From Kolteria novifilia (GTDB lineage Bacteria; Planctomycetota; Planctomycetia; Kolteriales; Kolteriaceae), in the NCBI GenBank assembly GCA_007748055.1, contig CP036279.1, positions 2,108,001 through 2,172,000 of the forward strand: a DNA stretch of 64,000 nucleotides, read 5' to 3'. Positions within the stretch are counted from its first letter, which is position 1. Every line of letters starts with the position of its first letter. Position numbers and translations under genes: made by a program. Positions 39,512 to 48,434 of the stretch are shown here, piece by piece. The notes below the pieces were generated by a model, which was not told the origin of the DNA, ran no database searches, and was given only the letters and a program-made list of their open reading frames with translations.

Positions 39512-40453
39512 ATGACGTTTCTCTACTACAGTTCGCTCTTTCAGCAGCACGAGACCGGAGCTCATCACCCCGAGCGACCGGCACGGGTTCGTGGCGTCTG
39601 GCAGCGTTTGGAAGACGCGGGGCTGACCGAGCAGTGTACGCTGACGCGGGCGGCGCCGCTGACGCATTCGGACGTCACCCAAGTCCACGATGAGGACGTG
39701 GTGCATCGATTGGAACAAATGGCCGCGCGAGGCGGGGGCCAACTCGATGCCGACACGGTGATGAGCGAACGTTCCCTGGAGGCCGCGTTGCTCGCGGCCG
39801 GCAGCGCGGTTTCCGCGGTCGACGCGGTGCTCACCGGTCACGATACCAACGCCTTTTGCTTGATTCGTCCCCCAGGGCATCATGCGACCCCGCATCACAG
39901 CATGGGGTTTTGCCTGGTCAACAACGTGGCCCTCGCCGCCCAGCGCGCTCTCGATCACCATCAGCTCGACCGCATCCTGATCGTCGACTGGGACGTGCAT
40001 CACGGCAACGGAACCCAGGACGTCTTTTACGAGGAGCCGCGGGTCACGTTTTTCAGCTCGCACCGTTTCCCGTTCTACCCTGGGACAGGGCGGATGACCG
40101 AGACCGGTCGCGGGGATGGACTGGGAACGACGTTCAATTTGCCGGTCGCTTACGGAACACCGGTGGAGCGATACTTGGACCGTTTTCGTTCGATGCTCGA
40201 TGACGCGGTCACGCGTTGCCGGCCCGATCTGGTCTTGGTCAGTGCTGGATTCGACGCCCATCGGGACGATCCCATCGGGAGTCTCGACCTGGAGACCGAA
40301 CACTTCGGGGCCCTCTCGCGATTGGTCAACGAGGTCGCTCGCGAGTATTGCCAGGGAAGGCTCGTCAGCCTGCTCGAAGGTGGCTATAACGTCGAAGCGC
40401 TCGCCGATTCGGTCGTGGTCCATGTGAAAGAACTGTTGCAGCCTGCCCCTTAG
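39512..40453 (+). CDS. Histone deacetylase family protein (acetylpolyamine/acetoin-type amidohydrolase)
   Basis: 313 residues. H-P-E-R-P opens the fold (residues 19-23); RPPGHHATPHHSMGFCLVNNVA (119-140) holds the catalytic His pair; D159-W-D-V-H-H-G-N-G-T-Q supplies zinc ligands Asp and His; SAGFDAHRDDPIGSL supplies the third ligand Asp; SLLEGGYN closes the site. All catalytic residues are kept, so the protein should be an active zinc-dependent deacetylase. In bacteria the substrates are acetylated polyamines, acetoin-related compounds or acetyl-lysines. Start: ATG 39512 is used; a GTG five codons upstream is possible, neither has perfect ribosome spacing. Confidence 0.88.
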   Translation: MTFLYYSSLFQQHETGAHHPERPARVRGVWQRLEDAGLTEQCTLTRAAPLTHSDVTQVHDEDVVHRLEQMAARGGGQLDADTVMSERSLEAALLAAGSAVSAVDAVLTGHDTNAFCLIRPPGHHATPHHSMGFCLVNNVALAAQRALDHHQLDRILIVDWDVHHGNGTQDVFYEEPRVTFFSSHRFPFYPGTGRMTETGRGDGLGTTFNLPVAYGTPVERYLDRFRSMLDDAVTRCRPDLVLVSAGFDAHRDDPIGSLDLETEHFGALSRLVNEVAREYCQGRLVSLLEGGYNVEALADSVVVHVKELLQPAP

Positions 40454-40614
40454 CCCGCAAAGTTTGCCGACCCAAGCGTATTCGTTCTTCACTCGCGGAG
40501 CGTTTGCTGTCAAAGTGACGCAGAAGTGAACGAAAACAAGTGGTTCCATGCCGCAAAAGGCGGCACAATGGGCGAAGAAACACTCCAGCTGACGCCTGTC
40601 ACGGTAATGTTACC

Positions 40615-41823
40615 ATGGTAGCTCGACTCATACCGATCGATGGTGACGAGGGGGAAGCTCTCATCATCGAGGATGGGGAATGGGTGCTGGGTCGTAGCAA
40701 GGAATGCGACGTCCGCATCGCCCATCTCTCCGTGTCGCGCATGCACGTCAAGTTTTCCGTCTCGGACATGGGCTTCCATGTCATGGATCTCGGCAGCCGC
40801 AACGGCACGTTCCGGAACGGCCAGCGGATCAGCGAGGCTGAATTCCAAGACGGTGATTTGCTGCGGATCGGTTCGGTCAAGCTGCGCGTCGCCTACGCGA
40901 GTCAAGTCTCCGCCGGACTGGCCAAGGAAGAGTCGAACGAGGAACTCCATCCGCCCCGGTCCCATCTCTTCTTCGACGAGGACTGGAGCCCCGGCCTCGA
41001 GGTCTTCGAAGGCTGTTTTCTTGAGAAACAGATCGGCGACGGCGGCTTCGGCCAGGTCTGGCGCGCGAGTCGGCGCGGCAAGCGAGCGATCGCGGTCAAG
41101 AGAATCGCCGTCAGTGACGGCGCTCCCAATGAAGCCCGCGCGATGAAGCTCCTTCAGGGCATTCGCCATCCCCATATCGCTCGGCTTCTCGGGTTCGAGC
41201 ACTACCGGGGGACGGTCGCGGTCGGGATGGAACTCGGTGATGAAACTCTTCAGCAGCACTTGGAGAAGTGCCGGGCTCGCGGGCTAGAGGGCATTCCCCA
41301 ACAGCGGCTGCTTCAATTCACGTTTCAGGTCGCCGAGGCGCTCGATCACCTCTTTCAGGCCCGGCAAATCCTTCACCGGGATATCAAGCCGAGCAACGTC
41401 TTGCTCGTTCGCGGAACCGCGAAGCTTTGCGACTTCGGGCTCGCGAAGGTCCTCAAGCACGCGATGATGGTGCATACCGGCGTCGCCAGCTTTGAGTTTG
41501 CTCCCCCTGAATACTTCGACCGGCGCGTCGCTCCGACGAGCGACCAGTTCTCGCTCGCCGCGATGTACTGTTATCTGATGACGGGAAGGCTTCCCTTCTC
41601 GGCGGGAGATGTTCGGCAGATCGCGATGAAGCACGTCAAAGGCGAGATCGAGATGTCCTCCGTTCCCGAGACTCAGCATCCGATCCTGCGTCAGGCGATG
41701 GCGCGTTCTCCCGACGACCGCTTCAAGAGCTGCATGGCCTTCGCCGAAGCGCTGGAGAAAGTCGCCGGCGTCGAGACGAACGTGCATCAAGCCGTCGAGA
41801 CCGACCCCATCACCGACGAGTGA
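40615..41823 (+). CDS. FHA domain / serine-threonine protein kinase
   Basis: 402 residues. An FHA domain at about residues 18-95 (GRSKECDVRIAHLSVSRMHVKF, GSRNGTFRNGQRI) binds phosphothreonine and is followed by a Hanks-type kinase domain (about 135-395): glycine loop GDGGFGQVW near 141, lysine K162 in IAVKRI, H254-R-D256-I-K-P-S-N, D273-F-G, and APPEYFD. All catalytic residues are present, and there is no membrane segment, so the kinase is cytoplasmic. The FHA-first order is the reverse of many bacterial kinases and suggests docking on its own or a partner's phosphothreonine. The start codon sits in overlapping palindromes (GGTAA-TG-TTACC at 40603-40614 and TACCATGGTA at 40611-40620). Confidence 0.87.
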   Translation: MVARLIPIDGDEGEALIIEDGEWVLGRSKECDVRIAHLSVSRMHVKFSVSDMGFHVMDLGSRNGTFRNGQRISEAEFQDGDLLRIGSVKLRVAYASQVSAGLAKEESNEELHPPRSHLFFDEDWSPGLEVFEGCFLEKQIGDGGFGQVWRASRRGKRAIAVKRIAVSDGAPNEARAMKLLQGIRHPHIARLLGFEHYRGTVAVGMELGDETLQQHLEKCRARGLEGIPQQRLLQFTFQVAEALDHLFQARQILHRDIKPSNVLLVRGTAKLCDFGLAKVLKHAMMVHTGVASFEFAPPEYFDRRVAPTSDQFSLAAMYCYLMTGRLPFSAGDVRQIAMKHVKGEIEMSSVPETQHPILRQAMARSPDDRFKSCMAFAEALEKVAGVETNVHQAVETDPITDE

Positions 41824-41835
41824 GCCTTCCCAAAG

Positions 41836-41955
41836 CGAGATTACGGGCCATTCGTTCGATCCTCGAACCGCTCGGGTTCCACTGGCTGCTTGTCAACCAG
41901 TGCCAAAGAGTTAGGGCTATAGCAACACGAGCTTCAAGTGGGAACAGAGCACCAG
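41836..41955. repeat. CTAG-element family, copy C (inverse orientation, degenerate ends)
   Basis: Core hairpin at 41880-41902 with arms CACTGGCTG and CAACCAGTG round CTTGT, the reverse complement of the ACAAG loop of the other copies. The right end CAAGTGGGAACAGAGCACCAG resembles the inverse of the left end of copy A. The left end has drifted too far to place exactly. It lies between the 3' ends of two convergent genes. Confidence 0.6.
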
Positions 41956-41980
41956 CCAAGGCCGTCCTCGCGGAGGAGGT

Positions 41981-44605
41981 CTATCGCAAGAGAGCCGTCT
42001 GCTGGGCGGGGTCGGCAACGTGACCCACCGAGGCGCCCGCCTCTTTGAGCTTCGCCAAGATCTGATCCTGCGAGTAGAGGTCGTGAAGCACGATCGGCTT
42101 GGTCGGTCGATCACCTGGGAAGATCACCAAGAGCGGCACGCTGATGCTGCCAAACTTCTCGAGCCACTTCTTGATCTCGTCGGATTGGTCGGTGTAGTCG
42201 GCATAGAGCGGAATGACGCCGAGCTGCTTGACGAGGTTGCGTGTCTCTTGGGTATTGAGCGCGACGCTCTCGTTGCGTTTACACGTCAGGCACCAGTCGG
42301 CCGAAAAGTCGACGAGCACCGTCTTGCCCTCGTTGAGAAGCACGCCGAGCTTGTTCTCGGTGAAGGGCTGCCAAGGCAGTTCGTTGGTGTGTCCCGCCTC
42401 TTCTATCTTGGTCGTCGCGACCGCCATCGGCCCTTCGGCTTCGTCGAGCTGAGCGATCAACTCCCGCTTGTCTTCCTGCGAGATGGTCTCGTCCGACTTG
42501 ATGACGTTGGCGAGCCGTGCCATCCACTTCTCTTTCTCGGTGCGGACGATTCGGGTGATATCCCGTTCATTTCGCTGATAGGCGAGTTCCCGAACGCTCG
42601 TGAACCCGATGAAACCGATCGTGCAGGCGGTTGCGACCGCGATCCCGCGGACGACGATCTTCCGTTTGAGCGGCGAGTTGACGTTGCTCCAGCTCTCGGA
42701 GATCCAGACCCCGACTGCCATCCCGAGCATCATCACGACTAACGGCAACATATACGTCGGGTCGATGTAACTCATGATGTAGATGACGGTTCCCATCAGG
42801 AAGAACCCGGCGAACTCCTTGAACGTGATCATCCAGTTGCCCGGTTTGGGCAGCAGCTTGATCGCGGCCGGAAAGATGCCGCAGAGCAGGTAGGGAAACG
42901 ACATCCCCAGGCCGATACTCAACCAAACCGCGTAGGTCACGATCCAGGGCTGACGAACCGACCATCCCAATGCCGTTCCGAGGAACGGGCCGCTACACGG
43001 CGTTGCCAAGAGGGTCGCCATGATGCCCGTCATGAAAGCCCCGAGCGGACCCTCCTGATGGTACCCGCCCGCCTTGCTGCCAAGGAATCCTGGAACCGGG
43101 ATCTCGAAGACGCCGAGCAAACTCAGTCCCATCGCGAAGACAATTCCCGCCATGACCAAGTTGAATTCCGGCTTCTGGAAGAGCCCCCCCCAGCCGATGC
43201 CGAGAAAGACCGCCAGCGACGCCAGGATCAGAAAAACACTGATTACTCCCGCGGAGTACATGACGTTCAGGAGGAGAATCCGGCTGCGGCTTTCGCCGGC
43301 TTGCTGCACGAAGCCAAGCACCTTGATCGCGATGACGGGCAAAACGCACGGCATCACGTTGAGAATGATCCCGCCGAGAAAGGCGTAGAGGATGAATAGG
43401 GCGAGGCTGCCCTGCTTGTCCTCGTCGGTCTCGATGTTGTCGAAGATCTGGTTGGCGTACTCGTCAGCTTGGACGATCTGCGGAACGGTACTCGACGCGA
43501 CGACCGGGTTTTTGTCGGGAGCACTTCCCGCCGCCGGGGTCGATCCATCCACCGGGCCAACCGGGTTGGGGACGGCGGTGGTTCCCTTGTCCGAAACGGG
43601 GACCGTCACGGAAAAGGTGGCGTACTCCGGCGGAAAACAGCGACTCTCGTCGCATGCTTGGTACTGCAGAATCCCGCTGAAGGTGACGGTAGGCCCAGCG
43701 AGGGACTTGCGGGCCGTCACTGGAACCTTAATCTGGATCTTGCCCTTATAGGCTCCCAAGTCCTTGTTCTCGAAGAACTTCAAGTTCGCCGGGACCGGTT
43801 TGGGGTACTCGGGCATCGGAAACTTGGAGATCCCTTTGACGTCATTGAGGATGAGGTCGGTCGAGATCAATCCTTTGACCGGAGGACGATTCTGCTGAAT
43901 CTTGAAGCCGTCATCGATGTTGGCGGTGACGACCAGGGTGGCGTTGCCGTTGGGTTCGAGGTGCGCCGGCCTAAGGTGGGCACTGACCCGAACGTGGGGG
44001 CTATCGAGTCCCGACATCGGCAGCTTCGCCCGCGCTCGGGCGAAGAGACGCTCCTCGTCGGAGGGGACGGGCTTCGACGCCACGGGAAGGACCGGCAGCG
44101 ATAACTTGGGAGATGCGGGAGGCGCGGGAAAACACGAACCCTTCTCCAGGCAGTACATGTAGCGGACGTTGGCGGAGAAGGTCACTTTCTGCCCAGGACG
44201 CAGTTTCACCGGCGGCGTCACTTTGGCCATCACGACGGTGTTGCGCTTGTAGACGTAGCTGACCATCGTCTTGCCGCCGACGTCGTCGTACTTCACCTCC
44301 GGGGCGGGAAACTCAACCGGGCCGACCTCGAAGCCTTCCGGCACGTTGAACGAAACCTTGGTCGGTTGCGCGATCTGGCCGGCGCTCTTGTAGTACGTGT
44401 AGTAGCCCTTGGGGATCTCGAAGAGGACACCCAGGTAGAAGGGGCGATCGGGGATCACGTCCTTCACGTCGGCGATCAGCTTGACCGTGACCTGGTCCTC
44501 GGCTCCCGACCGGCCCAACTGACCGAAGGGTTGGAGTCCCTGCGCCCGCAGGACACCGCTGCTCAGCACCACGAGCAAGAGCGCCCCCAATGACACACGC
44601 TTCAC
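41981..44605 (-). CDS. DsbD-like protein-disulfide reductase
   Basis: 874 residues from a GTG start with GGAGATGAG upstream. A signal peptide is followed by two related periplasmic DsbD-alpha-like domains (about 35-170 and 205-335), each with its own Cys pair (YCLEKGSCFP and ACDESRCFPP). The membrane domain (about 390-690) has the two conserved Cys motifs NVMPCVLPVIAIKVLGF and ATPCSGPFLGTALGW. The C-terminal thioredoxin domain carries DFSADWCLTCK (about 765-775). The chain passes electrons from cytoplasmic thioredoxin across the membrane to periplasmic proteins, for cytochrome maturation or disulfide correction. Two alpha domains instead of one make it longer than E. coli DsbD (about 565). 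Confidence 0.87.
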   Translation of the reverse strand: MKRVSLGALLLVVLSSGVLRAQGLQPFGQLGRSGAEDQVTVKLIADVKDVIPDRPFYLGVLFEIPKGYYTYYKSAGQIAQPTKVSFNVPEGFEVGPVEFPAPEVKYDDVGGKTMVSYVYKRNTVVMAKVTPPVKLRPGQKVTFSANVRYMYCLEKGSCFPAPPASPKLSLPVLPVASKPVPSDEERLFARARAKLPMSGLDSPHVRVSAHLRPAHLEPNGNATLVVTANIDDGFKIQQNRPPVKGLISTDLILNDVKGISKFPMPEYPKPVPANLKFFENKDLGAYKGKIQIKVPVTARKSLAGPTVTFSGILQYQACDESRCFPPEYATFSVTVPVSDKGTTAVPNPVGPVDGSTPAAGSAPDKNPVVASSTVPQIVQADEYANQIFDNIETDEDKQGSLALFILYAFLGGIILNVMPCVLPVIAIKVLGFVQQAGESRSRILLLNVMYSAGVISVFLILASLAVFLGIGWGGLFQKPEFNLVMAGIVFAMGLSLLGVFEIPVPGFLGSKAGGYHQEGPLGAFMTGIMATLLATPCSGPFLGTALGWSVRQPWIVTYAVWLSIGLGMSFPYLLCGIFPAAIKLLPKPGNWMITFKEFAGFFLMGTVIYIMSYIDPTYMLPLVVMMLGMAVGVWISESWSNVNSPLKRKIVVRGIAVATACTIGFIGFTSVRELAYQRNERDITRIVRTEKEKWMARLANVIKSDETISQEDKRELIAQLDEAEGPMAVATTKIEEAGHTNELPWQPFTENKLGVLLNEGKTVLVDFSADWCLTCKRNESVALNTQETRNLVKQLGVIPLYADYTDQSDEIKKWLEKFGSISVPLLVIFPGDRPTKPIVLHDLYSQDQILAKLKEAGASVGHVADPAQQTALLR

Positions 44606-44936
44606 AGTCTCATCTCCATGACAAAGGGTGTCCGGGATTCCGCCGTCAGCACGTCCTGAACGGTTGTTGACCCTTCCGCGACGATGACGTCTATTGTAAA
44701 GGGTCGCGACCGATTCACCACCTTTACGGTCCCTGCATAACTATGTCGGCCATCGACGTAAATAGGTCTGTGAGATAAACCACGATAGTCAGAGGAGTCC
44801 GTCAATCCACGAGGTTGGAAGGTAGGCAAACCAGGCACTTGTGGGTCTGCCGTACCACGGAAACGCCTCGGTCGTGATGACGGTTTCCCAAGTTTGAGTC
44901 ACCCCTGCGCCTACGGAGCGGAAGACGAGGAAGTTC
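44606..44936. promoter_or_regulatory. Divergent promoter region with nested inverted repeats
   Basis: 331 bases between the divergent dsbD-like and DUF455 genes. An inverted repeat GTAAAGG ... CCTTTAC lies at 44696-44702 and 44721-44727, and within it a perfect 10-bp palindrome GGTCGCGACC (44702-44711). On the minus strand TACAAT (about 44693-44698) could be a -10 box for the dsbD-like gene. This is a candidate operator; no regulator is known. A 78-codon frame on the minus strand ends exactly across the dsbD start, but its coding character is poor. Confidence 0.4.
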
Positions 44937-45749
44937 GTGGAAATTCGGGAGTTTGCTGAGCGCATCCTCTTCTCGGAAACGCTGGAGGCGAAACTCCTGG
45001 TGCCCGAGGGGGAACTGACCGACGAACGTCCCGGAGGCGCGCTGCGGATCCCCGAGCCGGAACGGATCGATGCGTTGAGTCTCCACCGGGCCCGGGGGGG
45101 GCCGAAGATGCCGACACCCGATCGCTTCGCGCTCGATGAGTCGCGTGCCATCGCCCACCACATCATGGCCAACCACGAGTTGCAAGCCCTCGAAGTGATG
45201 GCGTGGACCTTGCTCGCCTTTCCCGACGCTCCCACCTCGTTTCGGCGCGGGCAGGTCGGGGTCATGCTCGAAGAGCAACGGCACACCCGCTGGCACCTGG
45301 CTCGTCTGGAACATCTGGGCGGATGGTTCGGCCAGTTTCCTCCCAGCGGCTACGTCTGGCGACGGGCGATGCAAAGCGAGTCCCTCCTCGACTACTTGGC
45401 GTGCATTCCGCTCACCTTCGAGGGGGGGAATCTCGACCATAGCCTCGAATTCGAACAACGTTTCGCTCGGGTCGGGGACCGGCCCGGAGCGCAGATCATG
45501 GGGGCGATCCATCGCGACGAGATCACCCACGTCGCCTTCGGCTTGTCGTGGCTCAAACGGCTCGGACCGGAAGGGATGTTGGACTGGGAGCTCTACCAGC
45601 GACATCTCCGCTGGCCCCTCGAACCCTTCAAGGCGAAGGGGAGGGAATTCGACCGCGAGTCCCGGCGCAAGGCGGGGATGAGCGACGCGTTCCTCGACTT
45701 GATCGAACGGGCGCAGCCGACCCCCAGGCAGGCCAGGGGGGCGCGGTGA
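44937..45749 (+). CDS. DUF455 ferritin-like protein
   Basis: 270 residues from a GTG with GAGGAAG upstream. The DUF455 family is a ferritin-like four-helix protein with metal-binding Glu and His residues: AIAHHIMANHELQALEVMAW, GVMLEEQRHTRWHLARLEHL, LTFEGGNLDHSLEFEQRF and IHRDEITHVAFGLSW. It should bind a di-iron or di-manganese site; the reaction is unknown. The stop TGA overlaps the GTG of the next gene (GTGA), and that gene overlaps the third in the same way, so the three are translated as one operon. The joining of a ferritin-like protein with dipeptide-type permeases is unusual. Confidence 0.83.
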   Translation: MEIREFAERILFSETLEAKLLVPEGELTDERPGGALRIPEPERIDALSLHRARGGPKMPTPDRFALDESRAIAHHIMANHELQALEVMAWTLLAFPDAPTSFRRGQVGVMLEEQRHTRWHLARLEHLGGWFGQFPPSGYVWRRAMQSESLLDYLACIPLTFEGGNLDHSLEFEQRFARVGDRPGAQIMGAIHRDEITHVAFGLSWLKRLGPEGMLDWELYQRHLRWPLEPFKAKGREFDRESRRKAGMSDAFLDLIERAQPTPRQARGAR

Positions 45750-46762
45750 GTCGACTCCTCGGCCGCTCGCTTCGCGCCTTGCTCACGGTGGCGATTGCCT
45801 TCGTGATCGTCTTCGTCGCGATTCGCCTGACGCCCGGCGGGCCGGCGCAAGCGATGTTGGGTCAGAAAGCCAACGCGAAAGCGGTCCAACGGATCAACGA
45901 GCAGTTCGGCTGGAACCTCCCGATCCCCCTACAACTGGTCAGTTACCTGTGGGGGCTTTGTCGTGGCGATCTCGGCGTCGCGTATCTCAGTCCCGGGCAG
46001 CCGGCGGTGAGTACGGAGTTGGCACGTCGGTTTCCCGCGACCGTCGAGCTTGCCTGCGCCGCTCTTGTTCTGGCGGGCATCGTCGGGTTGTCGCTCGGCG
46101 TCCTTGCGGCGGAGTACCCAAACCGCTGGCCCGACCGATTGGCGATCGCCGTCTCCAGCGTCGGCGTGAGCATTCCCGTCTTCTTCCTTGGGATCCTCCT
46201 GCTGATGCTCTTTTCGGGGATGCCGGGCTCCAACCGGATGGACGTTCGCGTCAGCATGCGCGAGATCAACCTGACCGGTTTCCACGTGGTCGACACGATC
46301 GTGGCAGGTCGCTGGGATCTCCTTCGGCTCTCGCTGCTTCATCTCACCCTGCCCGCGTTGACCCTCGCGAGCATTCCGACGGCGATCATCGCTCGGGTGA
46401 CGCGTTCGAGTCTCCGCGAAGTTCTTGGGTCGAACTACATCCGTACCGCCCTTTCCAAGGGCGTCGGGCGTGGCCGAATTCTCTGGCGGCACGCGTTGCC
46501 CGCGGCGGCGGTGCCGATCGTGAGTCTGCTCGGCATGCAGATGGCGACACTCCTTTCCGGCGCGGTCCTGACCGAAACGGTCTTCAGTTGGCCGGGCATC
46601 GGACGCTATGTCGTGCTCGCCGCGACTCACAAGGACTACAACGCGCTGCAGGGAGCGATCCTGCTCCTCGGGGGCGTCTTCATTGGCGTCAATCTCGCCA
46701 CCGATCTACTCTGTGCATGGTTCGATCCACGAATTCGGCTGGAAGGGAGGGTTGGCTCGTGA
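45746..46762 (+). CDS. ABC transporter permease, dipeptide/oligopeptide DppB type
   Basis: 338 residues, six membrane helices. The N terminus VSRLLGRSLRALLTVAIAF is the first helix; RLTPGGPAQAMLG is the typical P-G loop. The cytoplasmic EAA motif reads NYIRTALSKGVGRGRILWRHALP, with the invariant Gly, where it docks on the ATPase. GTG start overlaps the DUF455 stop codon by one codon (GTGA). It should form the channel with the DppC-type protein next to it. No substrate-binding protein or ATPase gene is seen in the window, so either these are elsewhere or the pair uses shared ATPases. Confidence 0.87.
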   Translation: MSRLLGRSLRALLTVAIAFVIVFVAIRLTPGGPAQAMLGQKANAKAVQRINEQFGWNLPIPLQLVSYLWGLCRGDLGVAYLSPGQPAVSTELARRFPATVELACAALVLAGIVGLSLGVLAAEYPNRWPDRLAIAVSSVGVSIPVFFLGILLLMLFSGMPGSNRMDVRVSMREINLTGFHVVDTIVAGRWDLLRLSLLHLTLPALTLASIPTAIIARVTRSSLREVLGSNYIRTALSKGVGRGRILWRHALPAAAVPIVSLLGMQMATLLSGAVLTETVFSWPGIGRYVVLAATHKDYNALQGAILLLGGVFIGVNLATDLLCAWFDPRIRLEGRVGS

Positions 46763-47589
46763 AGCGACTTCTCCCCAGGCTGGGGGCGATTGCTTGGACA
46801 CTCCGATTGGCCGTCGCCTTTCTGTTGCTTGTTTCCGTTTCGGCGCTCTTTGCTCCTTTGCTCGGCCTCGACGATCCCTATGCTCAGGAGAGTGACCAGC
46901 GATTGCAGGCTCCTTCGTGGCGGCATCCGTTCGGCACCGACGATTTAGGACGGGACATTTTCAGTCGCGTCGTCTTTGGCGGGCGTGTCTCCTTGTCGGT
47001 GGGACTGGTCGCCGTCGGTCTAGCCTTTGGTGTCGGCGTTCCCCTGGGAGTGACCAGCGGCTATCTCGGCGGGGGTGTCGATCGTTGTCTCAGTGTCGTG
47101 ATCGAAGTGCTGATGACGTTGCCGGCGATCTTGCTCGCGCTGGTGATGGTCGCGATCCTGGGGCCGTCGCTGGGCAACGTGATGTTGGCGGTCGGGATCT
47201 CCCAGATTCCGCACTTCGCTCGGCAAGCGCGTGCCAGCACGCTCTCGGTCCGAGAGCACGACTACGTGCTGGCGGCGAGCGCCTTGGGAGCGACAACGTT
47301 TCGGCTGCTGCGGCGGCACGTTCTTCCCAACGTCCTGGCGCCGGTCGTCGTGGTGGCGACCATGGGGCTCGGCGGAGCGATTCTCGAATCGGCGGGCCTC
47401 AGTTTTCTCGGCCTCGCGGGCGATCCCAGCCGGCCCGAATGGGGAAGCATGCTGACGGCGAACCGCGAACGGTTCTTGCAGCAACCCTGGCTGGTCATCG
47501 CTCCCGGAATCGCGATCACCGGGACGGTGCTTTCATTCAACATCGTGGGAGATGCCCTTCGTGACTGGCTTGACCCGCGGGCAATGTGA
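46759..47589 (+). CDS. ABC transporter permease, dipeptide/oligopeptide DppC type
   Basis: 276 residues. HPFGTDDLGRDIFSRVVFGGRVSLSVGLVA is the clear DppC opening, with six helices in the rest; the EAA motif is EHDYVLAASALGATTFRLLRRHVLP. GTG start overlaps the DppB stop codon (GTGA), so the two permeases are co-translated. Normal DppC has a longer N-terminal cytoplasmic part, missing here. The substrate may be a peptide, nickel or another small cation-peptide complex; the ferritin-like first gene hints at a metal link, but this is inference only. Confidence 0.87.
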   Translation: MKRLLPRLGAIAWTLRLAVAFLLLVSVSALFAPLLGLDDPYAQESDQRLQAPSWRHPFGTDDLGRDIFSRVVFGGRVSLSVGLVAVGLAFGVGVPLGVTSGYLGGGVDRCLSVVIEVLMTLPAILLALVMVAILGPSLGNVMLAVGISQIPHFARQARASTLSVREHDYVLAASALGATTFRLLRRHVLPNVLAPVVVVATMGLGGAILESAGLSFLGLAGDPSRPEWGSMLTANRERFLQQPWLVIAPGIAITGTVLSFNIVGDALRDWLDPRAM

Positions 47590-47617
47590 ACGTTCGTCGG
47601 TGGCTGCGTTCGGTGGG

Positions 47618-47733
47618 GTGGGTCTTGACCCACGATGTGAGACAACGTTTGAGAGCACTGGCTATCAAGCAGCCAGTGGCACCCGAGAACACTGTGACCC
47701 GGATGAGGCACGTAGGGTGGGTCTTGACCCACC
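47618..47733. repeat. Two GTGGGTCTTGACCCAC hairpins and CTAG-element core, copy E
   Basis: Perfect inverted repeats GTGGGTC-TT-GACCCAC at 47618-47633 and GGTGGGTC-TT-GACCCACC at 47716-47733, with a core of the CTAG-element family between them (47656-47678, arms CACTGGCTA and CAGCCAGTG). It lies between the DppC-type gene and the lipoprotein gene and may act as a terminator or processing site. Confidence 0.8.
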
Positions 47734-47755
47734 ACCAACGTCGCTGAACAGCCGC

Positions 47756-48433
47756 TTGTTCCTCTGTTGTCTGATCGCGTTGCTCGGCAGTCTCGCCGGA
47801 TGCGGGCAGTTTCAGGAAGGCTCCGGCAACCGCGTCACGCGTACGGTCGACGTCGGCCAGTTTTCGGCGCTCGCTCTGCAGGGATCGGGAAGACTCCGCC
47901 TCGAGGCCGGCAAGGATCCATCGGTCTCCCTCACCATCGACGACAATCTCGTTGACCAAGTAAAGGCCCACGTCGCCGAAAGCCAGCTCGTCGTCGAACT
48001 GCCACGCAACACGCGCTCCCCGAAGGGGCTCGAGGTCGTCGTGACCGTTCCGACGATGAAGCGCGTCACGCTCGACGGCGCTTGGGACGCCCACATCGAC
48101 GGCATCCACGGCGACTTCTTCACCCTGGTGATCGACGGCGCCGGCAAGGCCCAGGGCAAGGGAGTCGTCGATCACGTGGAACTGAATATCAACGGTTCCG
48201 GCGAAGTCTTCCTGCACGAACTGGTCGGCTCGAACGTCAACGTCAAGATCAGCGGCAGCGGTCGAGCCGGCGTTCACGCCGTGATGAACCTGACCGCGTC
48301 GATCGTCGGGAGCGGCTCGATCGAGTACCGCGGCGAGCCGAAGATCACCAAGCGAATCACGGGATCTGGACGCATCGAGCCTGACGACGACGATGTCGAC
48401 GAGATGCCTACAAGACAAACGACAACGGATTGA
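47756..48433 (+). CDS. Lipoprotein with GIN (DUF2807) beta-helix domain
   Basis: 225 residues. A short lipoprotein signal peptide ends at LAGC (lipobox, with Cys the lipid anchor). The rest is a GIN/DUF2807 head domain of repeated beta strands: VGQFSALALQGSGRLRLEAGK, LEVVVTVPTMKRVTLDGAWDAHI, VELNINGSGEVFLHEL, VKISGSGRAGVHAVM, SIVGSGSIEYRGEPKITKRITGSGRIEP, each turn having the GSG pattern. The start is uncertain: TTG 47756 is chosen because it opens the signal peptide, but no ribosome site is seen and the frame is open to 47552. It ends one base before the serine hydrolase gene, so the two are coupled. Function unknown; probably an outer surface or periplasmic adhesive or binding protein. Confidence 0.7.
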   Translation: MFLCCLIALLGSLAGCGQFQEGSGNRVTRTVDVGQFSALALQGSGRLRLEAGKDPSVSLTIDDNLVDQVKAHVAESQLVVELPRNTRSPKGLEVVVTVPTMKRVTLDGAWDAHIDGIHGDFFTLVIDGAGKAQGKGVVDHVELNINGSGEVFLHELVGSNVNVKISGSGRAGVHAVMNLTASIVGSGSIEYRGEPKITKRITGSGRIEPDDDDVDEMPTRQTTTD

Positions 48434-48434
48434 C

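Noticed and set aside
44602-44838. 78-residue minus-strand frame ending over the dsbD start
   Set aside because: Poor coding character, no ribosome site, and it covers the likely promoter palindromes.
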